The position numbers and the translations under genes are program-made. This document shows, piece after piece, positions 24,537 through 35,905 of a DNA stretch of 64,000 nt (position 1 is the first letter of the stretch; each line of letters opens with the position of its first letter). The DNA is from Siderastrea radians (Eukaryota; Cnidaria; Anthozoa; Scleractinia; Rhizangiidae): contig OZ024890.1 of NCBI GenBank assembly GCA_964017195.1, positions 22,753,201 through 22,817,200 on the forward strand, written 5' to 3'. The notes beneath the pieces were generated by a model. That model made no database searches. It saw only the letters and a program-made list of their open reading frames with translations, and was not told the origin of the DNA.

Positions 24537-25018
24537 TCACTTGGTGCACACAGCGCAAGTTAACTCTCGAAGCTCAACATATGGAAGAAATGGGAGTGAA
24601 CCACACCGTCCTTCAACAGGATACAGCAAGGCGCCGTCCTTGTTGGCATGGCTACCAGGAACATACTCAGGATGCCCGTCAACACATATGAAGTCACGTG
24701 CCTTCTTGTGTGCGTAATGTTCAGTCATCAGATACCCATGATACTCCTTGGTCCAACCAGATGGACAATCATTCCGTGCAGGCATCATCAGCATTGAACC
24801 ACGTGACTTGACATAGCAGACGACGCACGGTGCATCATGGTCTTGGAGTCTTTTCATGAAAGGGTCCTCGTTGTACTGACCAACTTCATACTCAGCACCG
24901 TACATGTAACCCGCGTACTGTGCACCATCGTTGTACCTCTCATATTTTGGGTTGTATGGAAGGCAAAGGTAATTCACTCCACCACCAGTGTGAGAGTAAT
25001 GCTCACCTCCCATCACAC
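24537..25018 (-). CDS. collagen locus A, last exon: spongin/C4-type C-terminal domain
   Basis: About 160 residues ending ELTCAVCTK and a TGA stop. Features shared with loci B, D and E are GGGVNYLCLP, a YMYG(A/T)EYEV block, CVVCYV, the core SRGSMLMMPARNDCPSGWT, DFICVDG and the final Cys pairs. About ten cysteines suggest an extracellular disulfide-bonded module. I recognise it as the C-terminal domain of sponge short-chain collagen C4 and its cnidarian relatives. The acceptor ..AATTAG ends at 25019. The exon starts in phase 1 and joins a single G from the exon at 26021, giving YNG-VMGGEHY. Gene direction and phase match the whole cluster. Confidence 0.85.
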
Positions 25019-25054
25019 CTAATTAATAAAACCAAAAACATGATAAAGAGCGGA

Positions 25055-25270
25055 TTTCAATTGGGTGTCGAAAGTAGTTTGAAGTTTGCTTTGGTTTTGC
25101 TTTACTTCGCCCTGTGATTGGTTAAAAAATCTCGCACCACTTTCTCGACCAATCAGAAAAAAACTCAAACCAATCGCAACTTGCTCGCACGCGTTTTCCT
25201 GCGCTTGGCACCTGTTACATGTAATTGCTTCGAGTTCTGATTGGTTCAATGGGTAATTTGTGTTTGTTGT
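25055..25270. repeat. interspersed repeat with paired GATTGGTT/AACCAATC motifs
   Basis: Starts at TTTGCTTTGGTTTTGCTTTA and contains GATTGGTT, ACCAATC (twice) and GATTGGTT in mirrored order, plus ACATGTAATT. From memory this is a common anthozoan repeat. It lies in an intron of locus A. Confidence 0.55.
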
Positions 25271-26020
25271 GGTTGGCTGGGGTAGTTATTTTGGTTTTCG
25301 TTTTAAGATACTCATTTGAAAAGCGCTCTAATAATAGTACAAGAATGCGTCACTTGTGATAACCGGCCTGTTTACTTTCGTCCATATTTTCTCCATATTT
25401 TTACGTGTGACCGTCGAGTTCGATCGCTGAGTTTGAAAGGAGAGTGCAATGGTCAAAACTGCTGACTGGACCGACAGGGGACAGTGAATAGTTCGACATC
25501 GTATTCTACGCCGAGAGAAAAACATAGGAGTGCATGCCACGACAATTTGGTTTAAAATTGTTGCAACAATGGAAACCTTGTTTTTTTGTGTTATTATTTA
25601 GTAACTATACTTATTGGTCCTTTCAGTGACAGATATATCTCAAGTACAAACGTCTCTCGACAGAATTTATAACCATGAAGATATCTGACATACGGAGGGA
25701 GTTCATAACTGAGAACAAAACATCAGCCGAACTGGCAGACTAAGTGTCATTCGAACCAGCACGTTTGGTCAAGTAACATGGACGGTTGTTTCAAAATACA
25801 CAAGCATTTTGTTTTGTATTTTATTCTGTTTCATCTTTTGTACATAGGACATTAATTTAAGCATTAAAGAGAAGTCAAACGCACAAGTTACAAACTTACG
25901 TGATTTCGATAACGCCGATTAAGTCCACGCGCTGTTAATTGCTGTTATCTACAGAGAAGAATTCGCTCACCCTTTCAAAAGGCATTTGGCTAATGGTGTT
26001 CCACTTACTCCTGCACTTAC

Positions 26021-26170
26021 CATTATAAACCACAGAAGCGTCCCCAGAGCAGTTGGTTCGTCCCCAGCGAACGTAGTTCACACCTGACAGCCCCTGTCCT
26101 TCTGGTCCCTTCTCTCCCGTAGACCCAGGAGGGCCCTGATGTCCCACATTTCCAGTCTTGCCAACTTCCC
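26021..26170 (-). CDS. collagen locus A, collagen plus WGRTNC exon
   Basis: 150 bases, phase 1 to phase 1. It encodes Gly-X-Y triplets (GEVGKTGNVGHQGPPGSTG, EKGPEGQ) running into LSGVNYVRWGRTNCSGDASV and VYN. The last part is the first strand of the C4-type domain. The acceptor ..GGCAG ends at 26171 and the donor is GTAAGT at 26020. The frame runs cleanly into 25018. The same exon is present in locus B (147 bases), damaged in E, truncated in C and missing in D. Confidence 0.85.
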
Positions 26171-26312
26171 CTGCCATCATTGATAAACGTGAAACAGAAC
26201 AGAATTTACAATTGTACGTTTGAAAATATTACGCATTTAGTAGACAATTTAAACTTGTAAACATTATAATCTGTTAGAAGCAGAACAAGAGGGCACTGAG
26301 TCCAAACCTCAA

Positions 26313-27344
26313 CACGGCGGGGCCAAACCACCCCCCAAATGGGTCATTTAGACTAATTTTGCTTCTTTTTCATATTTCTTTTCCAAACTTGGCAAAAAAC
26401 CTTGGGTTGTCGCCCAATTTATTTTAAGTATGAGAATGACTTAAAAAAACAAATTGTGACGTCATAATGGCTGACGTCACAAAACGAGTTAACTGAAAAT
26501 TTCAAATTTGAAATAAAAAGTTATGTCATCTGAAAGAACTTGGCAAGGGGAGTAAAATGCTGAAAACCGTACCTCGCTAAGACAAACGTATCTTGAGTTA
26601 TGGCAATTTAAAGACATTTAAAGTGTCCCCCCCGGAACCATACTTTTCTTCTAAAAACAACCCTGTTGATCTATTTTGTACAGTTTTTTTCCATGCAAGC
26701 TAATAATCTGGTAAAATGGACTTCTTGTTGTTCCAAAAAATCGTATCATTTTAGATTTTAAGTTTTCGGCTTGAAAACGATAATATTAGCAAGAGCATAA
26801 CTGATCACGTGACACTTAATTACGTCACAAAACTGGTTTGGGGGCTCTAGCTCTGGCAGGAAAAAAATTTTCCGAGTTTTTCTTTTTCATTTAGCTTCCA
26901 TCATTTACGACATCTTATCTGCAACTTAAATGGTGTCGTTGACGCAACAAAACAACACTTAAATTCAAACGTATTACACAAGGGGGGGACCCTATTTTGA
27001 GACTGTGAAATTTTCAAAATCTAAAATGCCATATCTCATCCATTATTTATCACATCGACAAACGGTTTTCAGCATTCAACTCCTCTTGACGTGTTCTTTC
27101 TAAAACACCAGAAAAAATTTAGAAATTCTAAAATTTTATTTTAGAGAATAATATGACGTCACCAATTATGACGTCATAATTTGACATTTGGCATCACCAT
27201 TCATGTCAAATTGTTTGGCACAAAGACCCATATCAAATTACCAAGTTTGGTAAAGAAATGATGAAAAGTAACAAAATTATTAAAAATTAACCAAAAAACG
27301 GGACATTTCATGACCCATTTGGGGGGTGGTTTGGCCCCACCGTG
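26313..27344. mobile_element. 1.03-kb foldback element
   Basis: The ends are inverted repeats: CACGGCGGGGCCAAACCACC, continuing CCCCAAATGGGTCAT, at 26313, and its reverse complement ending at 27344 with one mismatch over 35 bases. Homology continues inward over most of both halves with more divergence. For example GCTGAAAACCGT occurs in both arms, as do CCAAACTTGG and paired TGACGTCA sites. The element is essentially one long imperfect hairpin without coding content, inside intron 1 of locus A. No target duplication was found. Confidence 0.85.
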
Positions 27345-27479
27345 AAGTCTTTTCAATTTTCCTGCATCGTAGATGTGCACTTGCAGAGAAAACTTGGAGG
27401 TAGAGTACGTAAATATCCAATCGTTGGCATGGAAAGGGCTATTTACTGACGTCATCTGGGGTTACTGAAGGTCTAAAAT

Positions 27480-27531
27480 AAAATTCAAATTGACTTAATA
27501 TGTATATTACTATTAAGTCAATTTGAATTTT
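27480..27531. repeat. 21-bp perfect inverted repeat
   Basis: Arms 27480-27500 and 27511-27531 are exact reverse complements (core ATTCAAATTGACTTAATA) with a 10-base spacer. Confidence 0.9.
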
Positions 27532-28235
27532 GTTTTCTCACTTGAAAATGATGTCATGGTGACATCGAAACGTTGTGTTTTTTCGCTAATTTTTATTCTT
27601 AAAAGTAGTAAAAGTGGAGAATTTGCAAAAAGAAAAAAGGGTAAAGACAAAATACAGAATAAAACACAGTACCACTAGTACCAAAGCTCTGTTCAGAAAA
27701 AAGGGGCTCATTTCAAGGAGTTTTTCCAAGAAATAAAGTTAAAGAAAGTAAAATCTTCACATTAGACAAAATTATAAGGAAATTAAACATAAAATATAAA
27801 AGACTGTTAGGATATTAATGGATAAATTTTAAAAGGATAAATTTAAAACAAAAGTAAAACATTAATCGAAGCAGAGCCTGTAGATGTCACAATCCTTTTT
27901 TTTTTACTGTACCTAGACTAGGACATTGCTGTCGTTATTTCTTATTCTCAACCAGATAATACAGTATACCTAAGCTTTTTGGTTGACTGAATGTCTAACT
28001 CTCCCTGATCATAAAGTATTGGATTTTTGAAAAATAAAGAATTTTGTCCACAGTTTCAAAACCTAAAATTGTAGTAAACGACTCAAGGTTAATCTTATTC
28101 GTATTATTTCGTGATTTTTCTAAGATACCCCTTTGATAGCTTTTAGCCTTTCCACACCACAATATCAATCCTCTTTAAACAAGGAGTCTAATATTAGAAA
28201 TCTATTAAAGCAAAAGAAAAAGTTATCCATCCTAC

Positions 28236-28531
28236 CTGTTTTCTAACACGCTTTCTCTCTTAGCGAAGCTTTTCAGTGCAGACAACATTTGTGGAGTGGA
28301 CCTTCGTTCTCTCAGTTTGTTTTGGTTCGCAGGTGGTTTAAGACCCTCTTTTAAGGTCCCTCTTTCAAAGAGCCACTCTACGATCCGCTCCAAATTATCC
28401 AACCGCTCGTCAATCGTCATGAATTTGCGGTAGTTATATACAAAAACAGAGAACTGGAAAGCAATGCACACCGGCAAGCACACAAACGTCACGAAATTCC
28501 ACAAAGTACACGCTCTCTTAGAAGGTCCCAT
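28236..28531 (-). CDS. collagen locus A, first exon: membrane anchor and coiled coil
   Basis: Starts MGPSKRACTLWNF. Another Met 26 codons upstream (28609) is in frame, but the paralogs at loci C and D support the later start. A hydrophobic segment (about residues 10-30, VTFVCLPVCIAFQFSVFVYN) after a basic start indicates a type II, N-in signal anchor. A heptad-like stretch follows (DERLDNLERIVEWLFE), then RERR, a furin-type site, then more helix. The donor is GTAGG after AAC AG, phase 2. This cannot join the phase-1 exon at 26170 directly, so a small linker exon (as at 46515-46573) must exist in between. I did not find it. Confidence 0.75.
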
Positions 28532-29176
28532 GACTGAGCTCACCTCGATCCGCGAGCGAAGAAGAGTCTTACACAGATCTGTTGAGGCGAAATGTCGAAA
28601 GTTAGACAACGCACATAAAAAGCCAAAACTGGACTGAATTGAAGACTCTTAACACTGACAGATCGCGACACTCCAAATAGTTACGCAACAATGGTGGTTT
28701 CATCTGTGGTCTCTGAGGACTAATTTGGACACTGTAGCTTGAATGAGAGTGACATGATGAAATATAACGGCTGACAAGCTAAGACGACAGAACCAGTATT
28801 TTCGAGAGTTTTGCAGTTATATGATTGGCCTGATAAAATTCAAGACGTGACCGCCAACAAAGACATTGATATCGGCGCACACATACTTTGAAATTGATTC
28901 TGGTTAATTTAACTCATCAGCTGTTAGCTACTTTAAAGGTTTGCCACATAAGTTATCAAAATGAACTTAAAAATAGTTACATAAAAAGGTGTCTCAAAAG
29001 TTTACTGCCCTTACTTTAGAGGCATATATGTCTCCTAACCTTTTACGACTCTATTGGATCGATCATATTACTACCGAGGTTTTTCGGCCTTGACTTAAAT
29101 CGTTTTGTAAAATTTATGAAACGACTACAAAAAAGCGAAATCATCTATTCTTGAGCTCACACCTCTATGCTGAGCT

Positions 29177-29285
29177 AGCCTGCGTAGCAGGCGTAAGCGG
29201 GGAAGGGGAAAGGAAGCGAGTCCCCCATTTTTTCTCGTGTTCTCGCTCCCCTTCCCCTTCCCCGTTTACGCCTGCTACGCAGGCT
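29177..29285. mobile_element. 109-bp MITE with 10-bp target duplication
   Basis: Inverted arms of about 44 bases (AGCCTGCGTAGCAGGCGTAA... and its complement, 3 mismatches) surround a short loop. Flanks ATGCTGAGCT (29167-29176) and ATACTGAGCT (29286-29295) are a direct repeat with one mismatch. A 9-10 bp duplication fits Mutator-like elements. Confidence 0.8.
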
Positions 29286-29815
29286 ATACTGAGCTCATCG
29301 GTGGACTGTCTGTTCGGGAAACAGCAAGTTTATCGGATAAAAGTGAGAGAACAGGTCAGTCAAGACAACGCAGTGAACACCTCAAAACGTCTTTGAAGAC
29401 TACTGTTCCTAGTGGTTAATCATCCCCACGGAAAAATTTTACTGAAGGAAAAGACGGGCATAAAAGCGACTAAAAATGTTTGTCGAAATGTAAAGCATCT
29501 GTTCTTTGTGAAATTTAAGTTGTCATAGTCTTTAAAAATTGAAATATCTTCTTTTGTAAAAGAAGTACGAACTTTTGAGATTCGTTGTATACAGCAGCAA
29601 TAAAGTAAAAAATTCTAAACACAAATAGAAAACTGTATTAATTTTTTAAGTCACCCATAAAACAGCTCACGGCATTCATCTTTTTAGGGACTGTGCAATA
29701 ATTACCTGGAAGGGGGGGTTGGGAAATGGGTAAAATAAGGCTCAAAAAATTGGAAAATTGGAAAATTAACTTTAGCCTCTCGTCACCTCCCGGCATTGGT
29801 TCCCTCATACCTAAT

Positions 29816-30289
29816 TTACGTTTTGGATGTCTTCCTCAGGGGCACAAAACGTACTTCAAATGACTCTTTAACGCATGCGTTCTCTCCATTGGAATCACTT
29901 GACTCTGATTCTGAAGTTGTGTCGTCTTCATGCAAGTTATTAAATTCTTCATCTTTTAGAACGTCTCTGGCAGCATTTTCACGTGCGTGGCTGAGAACTC
30001 GTTTAGTTAAATCAGCCTTACTTCCGCTTATCTTGAGACCATGTTGTTTCAAATACATTTTCAGCTGGTTCTTCGTAAGCGCTTCCACATCATTTTCATT
30101 TTTCCAAGAAATATTAGACGGAGGAGCGTTCCTTTTTCTTACTCTTTTTTTCGCCTTTGCATCCAAGAACTCAAGGTGCTCTACATATCTTTTACACGCA
30201 GTCTCGTCCACGTTGTCCTGGGAACAGAACTCTTGCAAAGACCTTTCTTCAGAGGAGGACAATTTTCCCTCGTTGAACAATTTCTTTAT
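29816..30289 (-). CDS. SAP-domain protein, last exon
   Basis: Open from a good acceptor (CTCCCGCGGTCCAG, ending at 30290) to a TAA at 29816, about 157 residues. After an acidic/polar start (KKLFNEGKLSSSEERSLQEF) and a basic stretch (KAKKRVRKRN) comes a SAP motif: ALTKNQLKMYLKQHGLKISG and SKADLTKRVLSHA. The tail is acidic and Ser-rich. SAP domains bind DNA. Similar SAP-bearing ORFs are common in anthozoan genomes and are often transposon-linked, which is my inference here. No upstream exon was identified. It lies between collagen loci A and B and has no evident relation to them. Confidence 0.55.
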   Translation of the reverse strand: MKKLFNEGKLSSSEERSLQEFCSQDNVDETACKRYVEHLEFLDAKAKKRVRKRNAPPSNISWKNENDVEALTKNQLKMYLKQHGLKISGSKADLTKRVLSHARENAARDVLKDEEFNNLHEDDTTSESESSDSNGENACVKESFEVRFVPLRKTSKT

Positions 30290-30477
30290 CTGGACCGCGG
30301 GAGAAGTTTATAAGCTTACTTTGCAATTGCAAAGTAATCAAACTGTTTATATTTACATAGATCAATTTATTGTTGTTAAAGTCAACAGTTGGGTTTTCCA
30401 TTCTCTTTAATTATAATACAATGTAGGCTATCCTACATTGGCATCTTTCATTTTCATTGAATATTAACATCATAGTG

Positions 30478-32300
30478 CCAGGGCCGTAGCCAGACGTTTG
30501 TGATAACCGAGGCAATTGCGAAAGCGCCGAAGGCGCGAGCTTTTAGGGGGGAAATTTCGAAATCTAGACGCTCGGAATGCCATTTTTAGCGTTTTCCTGG
30601 TGGTATTTCCCCCATTGGTGCCAATAAAGTAGCTCTGTTTTAATATATAACAGAGGCATTCCTTTCCCACTGCATGGCAGATAGGAAAATGTTAAATAAT
30701 CAGCCAGTTCAGAGATCAAAACACCTGGAGTTGATATTTTCCCAGTTTAATTCCAGTGTAAGCAAGTATAAATGTTTGAACTCTAATAGGCTAGGTCTTC
30801 TACCACTTTTCCAGTTTGTGAAAAAGAGTGAAAACAGTAATGCCCCCCCCGTATGTATTAAAGTTTACATCCAACCCCCCTCTCTCTAGTTGTGATTTTC
30901 CCCTATGCGCCCCCTCTGGTTTCCCACCCCCCCCCCTCCAGGTAATAATTGCACACTCCCTTACTAGTTGACTTGCTCAAGAAAGAATCACATGAAGCTT
31001 TTAAAATCGCTTCGTCTTCTTGTCTTCACCATTTCAGCTCATTTCAAGATCCGCCAAAAGGGATGATTAACTACTAGACGAGTATTTTAGAACACTTTTA
31101 ATTAACAATTACGGTACATTTGTATGCAAAGAAACTGCTCACACTGAACACCCTTCATCGTTTGACTAGGCTGATCAGTGGAAAGGGATTTTCCCAAACA
31201 TTCTGCCCCAGTCCAATTTGTGATGTTTTCTGAAATAGGTGTCACTTTTTGGCTGAAGTCAAGTTAAAGAAATTACCATGCAGTTAAACACGCAGTTTTG
31301 CCGTTTTTTATAGCTTATATAAAGCATACCTTTTTCAGCCATTTGAAGAGCAGGCCGTCGAGCAATCTGCATTGTAAATTATTTTCAGTAGCTTCATTTT
31401 TATTCTTATAAATTCCCCTGCTTTATTGGTGGAAAGAAAAAGAGAAAAATATAAATTCAAGGTTGTCTTAAAAGTTGGTACACGGAGTCATCGCGAGGGT
31501 GAAGATAGAAAACAATGGACCAAAATTTGAGCCCTCTAGGCCTTATTTTAATTTCTTGTTATAAAAAGGGTACTAAGCTCCCAGTCAATCCTTTATACTG
31601 GCATACATGACGTATAAGGAGAGAAGGCAGTTTCGTGCGGTGGATTTGTCAAAAAATCAGAAAAGCCATTCGCGCTACTTTGCCGATTCTAGCTTTCGCA
31701 GCCCAGTCGTTGAATTGTAAGAAACTCTTTGCAAGCTGGAAATCAATAAATTAGAACAGAAGATCTTCAAATAAGCTGGCTGGGGCACATGATATAGACT
31801 TTGGATAGATTATTTAAATAAAGGAAAACTTAAAATTAAAGGCTGCTTAGTTGGGATCAGGCACGAGAAAACGATTGGAAGAATCTTGGTTAAATGTAAA
31901 GCTCCGCGAGCAGCGTTTGAGATGTTTGGTTGGGGGGGGGGGTAAAAACTGTGGCGAGGAACATACTGTCCCAGCAAAAACTGACCTTCTAAGAGGCTCA
32001 TTCATGGGGCTTCTCTGTTTACCTGGAGAAATCCCATAGCCGAAAATTGGGAAATTAATCCAAGACAATGACCCATATAGCCCATGCTGCGTCATACGTA
32101 TAAGAACACCATGTACCCGATCAGGTGCTCGTTGTATGGAAGTTACAATCCGACGTAGCCGCCAAACGTCTAGCTTGCATGTTATGATTATGAGTAACAC
32201 CAGGAGCCCATGGTAACACCAATACCATCAATGAGGTTGATAAATGATATTTTTGTAAGTATCAAAAAAAGAAAAACAAAACGGTTTTTCAATGATTCCA
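30478..32300. other. repeat-like and gene-free stretch
   Basis: About 30478-30620 (GGGCCGTAGCCAGACGTTT onward) resembles a frequent coral repeat. C-rich runs occur near 30843 and 30930, and a G-run near 31930. No gene supported. Confidence 0.4.
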
Positions 32301-32308
32301 CGTTATAT

Positions 32309-32314
32309 TTTATT
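32309..32314 (-). promoter_or_regulatory. polyadenylation signal of collagen locus B
   Basis: AATAAA on the minus strand, about 200 bases beyond the locus B stop. Confidence 0.45.
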
Positions 32315-32514
32315 ATTGCTTATCCCCTAAGTTAGCAGATATCGTCTACACTGTAGCAACCGAAGGTTCCCGTTCACTTTTTTTAACTAACTTAATTCAA
32401 AACGGTGTATTCCATCTAGTTTACGTTTAGTCTTAGAGCAAATTACGACAGTTTGTTAAATCACTCTACTTTTTTGTGGTCGGTCGTGTACAGCAACTGT
32501 GGTGAGACTTCTTG

Positions 32515-32984
32515 TCACTTGGTGCACACAGCGCAAGTCAACTCTCGACCAGCGACATATGGACCGCACGGGAGTGAGCCACACTGCCCTTCAACGGCAT
32601 ACAGCAACGCGCCATCCTTGTTGGCTCCGCTACCGGAAACATACTCTGCATCCTCATCAACACAGATGAAATCTTTCTGGTTCTTGTAGTTGTAATATTC
32701 AGTCATCAGGTACCCATGATACTCCTCGGTCCATCCAGATGGACAGTCATTCCGTGCGGGCATCATCAGCATTGATCCACGTGACTCAACAAAGCAAACT
32801 ACGCAAGCTGCATCATGGTCAGCGATATTTTTCTTAAAAATGTGGTTGACTTGATACTCAGTGCCGTACATGTACCCTGCGGCTTGGTGGCCATTTTTGT
32901 ACTTGTCATACTTTGGGTTGCTTGGAAGGCAAAGGTAGTTTGCGCCACCACCTTGGTGATTGTAATATTCTCCACCCATTATAC
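32515..32984 (-). CDS. collagen locus B, last exon: spongin/C4-type C-terminal domain
   Basis: Encodes GIMGGEYYNHQGGGANYLC through ELTCAVCTK and TGA, about 156 residues with all family cysteines. The domain is extracellular in the sponge and cnidarian relatives. By analogy with other non-fibrillar collagens it may act in trimer formation or in matrix attachment (inference). The acceptor ..ATAATCAG ends at 32985. The exon starts in phase 1 and joins KG-I from 33969. Locus B is the only complete, lesion-free, phase-consistent gene model in the cluster: six exons, 1068 coding bases, 355 residues. Confidence 0.88.
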
Positions 32985-33051
32985 CTGATTATAATAAGTA
33001 GAAAACAAGCATTAACAACCCGTTAAAAATTATCCAAAAAACGTTATTACG

Positions 33052-33112
<61 letters not shown>
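33052..33112. repeat. (ATT)n microsatellite
   Basis: Uninterrupted TTA/ATT run of about 60 bases, in the last intron of locus B. Confidence 0.95.
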
Positions 33113-33968
33113 TTCTAGTCAATCGTCACAAAAAAGCGACTATCATCACGATTTAAATCTGAAGCCACTGGCGAAAATGAGAACCTTGAAATGCTAATAG
33201 AGTTTGCACTGTTGAAACCTATCAGTACAAATTAGCTGCAACGAAAACATGTTAATAGTAACAAGTTGTATACACGTCAATCACGTTTGGACTTCACATC
33301 ATTGTTATTAATGGCGTTCTGGTTAGAGATGCCCCTTAATATAAGGTGACATTAATATTTATTCTGTCATTCGAATGAGTTTACTTTTCCTCACTCTTAA
33401 ACGAAAAAAAGAATTCAAGGCCTCTGTTCCACAGAATGATGCATAAGTGAACCTGAGTCAAACTTAGAAGCAATGTGACGATACCTCGGTCAGTCAGTGT
33501 TTTAAGAGGTGGTCACGATTTTCTGCAAGAAAGAGTGATCTCCAAAGTAACGTGGCCGCGAACGGCTTATTCTAATGAACTTGGTTTCCAATCATCCTTC
33601 ACTTTCCCAAAACGGAGCTCTGGAGGAAGGGAACCATAAATGAAAACTTTCTCGGAAAGTCTTTCATCTTTCTCATTTGGGATATTTTAATTTAATTTAT
33701 ACCCTTATCTGACGTCCACACTCAAGCAGACACAACGAGTTATATCCCATTTGTGCCTTTCGCAACATATTTAAAAGTTCGTTCCTCATTTGAATTATTA
33801 CATCACAGTTCTTCAGTCAATTTAAGCTCTTGACAGAATGACACCACAATTTTCCATAATAATCCTGTCCCTTGTACAATTTTCCCCGATAATAGTGTGA
33901 TAAAAACACCTTATATCTGAAACTTTTTGAGGGAAATGAAAGAAACCATTTTCCCATTATGTGTATAC

Positions 33969-34115
33969 CTTTGTAAACAACCTGAGCACCACTAGGGCAT
34001 GTGGTTCTCCCCCAGCGAACATATTTCACCCCAGATGTCCCCACTGCTTGTCCTTTTTCGCCCTTAGCTCCCTGATCTCCCTTGGCTCCAGTCCTCCCAA
34101 CAGCTCCTTGGTCTC
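33969..34115 (-). CDS. collagen locus B, collagen plus WGRTTC exon
   Basis: 147 bases, phase 1 in and out. Encodes DQGAVGRTGAKGDQGAKGEK, GQAVGTSG, then VKYVRWGRTTCPSGAQVV and YKG. Acceptor ..CTTCAAAG and donor GTATAC. Confidence 0.88.
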
Positions 34116-34349
34116 CTTTGAAGAGAAAGTTGATACGTTTTATGAGAAACCCAGTTTATTTAAATCCGCGCTAAGTGCCTATAAGCCTGGTGAATTTCAA
34201 GAGCGGTTATTATATGTTATGAGTTATTATTCATTTATATCATTGTAATTTTTTCCTTGGTGGTTCAATGTTACCTTGCGGGAGGGCACTGGGCACCAGC
34301 TGTCAACGTAATACACACAACACGCTTTTCACCGCTATTCATTGCATAC

Positions 34350-34433
34350 CTTTTGGTCCTGTTTTCCCTGGGAGTCCTGTGGGTCCAGGTGGACCCACTA
34401 CTGGTTGTTTTCCGTTATTTCGACCATCTCGCA
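34350..34433 (-). CDS. collagen locus B, collagen exon
   Basis: 84 bases, phase 1 in and out, encoding VRDGRNNGKQPVVGPPGPTG and LPGKTGPKG. The Gly repeat starts here. Acceptor ..TTTTTCAG and donor GTATGC. Confidence 0.85.
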
Positions 34434-34510
34434 CTGAAAAACACAAAACAAATTACTACATAACACCTTCATACCTCATCACTATTTATCTGTCGATTTT
34501 ACTCAATTAC

Positions 34511-34542
34511 CGTGTGCGGTCGTGACGTGACTGGTTTCCTGG
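34511..34542 (-). CDS. collagen locus B, 32-base linker microexon (predicted)
   Basis: Acceptor ..TTTAACAG and donor GTAATT bound 32 bases encoding QETSHVTTAH plus split codons. It was found because the neighbours differ in phase (2, then 1). A 1+30+1 exon is exactly what is needed, and it has no stop. Loci C and D have a 59-base exon in the same place. Confidence 0.5.
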
Positions 34543-34860
34543 CTGTTAAATATGATCTGACAAACTGCTCATTGTATAGCAACTTTCATTGGAAAGGTTT
34601 TCACTCTTCACTTCACCATTCTAGTTACATTTTCAAGCACAACAATTAAACGTAATAAGCCTTTCTTTATTCTCCTAAAGCCTCCAATTGTTTGTTGTAA
34701 CTATATGCTTGACTGAAGAACTCAGATGTACGAAATCCCATTAATGCTTCAAGCTAGTCATGTAAGGAGCTTGAAGACGTTCACCCTTGGTTCGTTATGT
34801 TCTTAATATCTTATCTTAAGATCATGTATGTATGTTAATTTGCGCAATATTAAGTAATAA

Positions 34861-34861
34861 A

Positions 34862-34899
<38 letters not shown>
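34861..34899. repeat. (ATT)n microsatellite
   Basis: ATT run of about 39 bases in an intron of locus B. Confidence 0.95.
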
Positions 34900-34900
<1 letters not shown>

Positions 34901-35297
34901 TTATTTTCAGGCTGAAGTGAGGTTTTTTTTTGCCTTAAGTATGTACCAACCGAGAAGGTAGGCTAAAAGGGAAGAGTCACTTGACTGGGATGGCCTGTGC
35001 AGCAGGGCGTCAAGTCTGCAATAAGAAACAGTTGTATTGTGAAACAAGCTTCATTCATGTAATAGTGGTAGTCTTAGGGAACATTTCGTCTTACTGAAGG
35101 AAACATCAAAATCAGCCTGCAAGGGTGGCATGCATCACTTAATTTAGTGGATAGTCTGCAGAGTTTCCAGTGAGAAGACAGTTGCAATTTAGTTGTGGGA
35201 AAAATACATTTGAGAAGAGTGTCAAAATACCACTGAACAGAACTTTGAGGGTCCCAATTCGAATTTCTTCATCTTGTCAAAAGATACGAGGCCCTAC

Positions 35298-35363
35298 CGT
35301 TTTATAAACCTCTTCTCCATTTCTTGAAATCGTTTTTCCATCAAGCTTGTGCTTTTGTTGTGC
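35298..35363 (-). CDS. collagen locus B, coiled-coil exon
   Basis: 66 bases encoding HNKSTSLMEKRFQEMEKRFI and KR. The core LMEKRFQEMEKRF repeats the heptad pattern at the end of exon 1 (LAEVEKRLKAMEER), so the coiled coil extends across the junction. Acceptor ..CTCACAG and donor GTAGGG. The phase fits exon 1. Confidence 0.75.
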
Positions 35364-35407
35364 CTGTGAGAAAAAGAATGTGAAGTTTTACATCCTCCTT
35401 TAGGTTT

Positions 35408-35905
35408 TTAACCCTTTGAGTTTCTGAACCTGGGGGGGGGGACACAAAGTGCCCCCCTATAGATCTCGAAAAGTATTAAAGCTCTTGCGATGAAACTTGC
35501 ACGTTTTTAGCACGTCATTAGCATAACAGATTGGGCTTATGACGTGGTAATTAGGACGTGTCGTGACGTCAGAATAATGTCACAAACCCGCCATTTTGAA
35601 TTTGAGGCCGCCATCTTGAATCCCAAAGCTGCAGTCATACAGCTGACAATGATGTCACCAAAAAATATATGATTTTGTTCTGAGGAACATACTAACTCAA
35701 AACAAGCACACAAAAGTAAAAAATTATCTTCTTCCTGCAAACGAAGGGGGAAAACCTGAAAAGAGACTGAAAAAAGACAGAAAATAGTCAAAATACACTT
35801 CTTAGTAGACGGTTGCTATGGAAACGTCAATCATCATCGACACGTCATTGACACAGGAAAATTTTCTCTGACAAATTTTAGGAAAAGTCACGAGATTTGA
35901 GATGA
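35408..35905 (+). repeat. dispersed repeat family, copy 2
   Basis: Second copy of the repeat at 12160-12655, same orientation, in intron 1 of locus B. It includes one TGACGTCA (35574). Confidence 0.75.

Noticed and set aside
26171..28235. Linker exon of locus A
   Set aside because: Required by the splice phases, but no stretch resembling the 59-base or 66/32-base linkers could be supported.
29796..30410. 204-codon plus-strand frame
   Set aside because: Antisense shadow of the SAP-domain exon.
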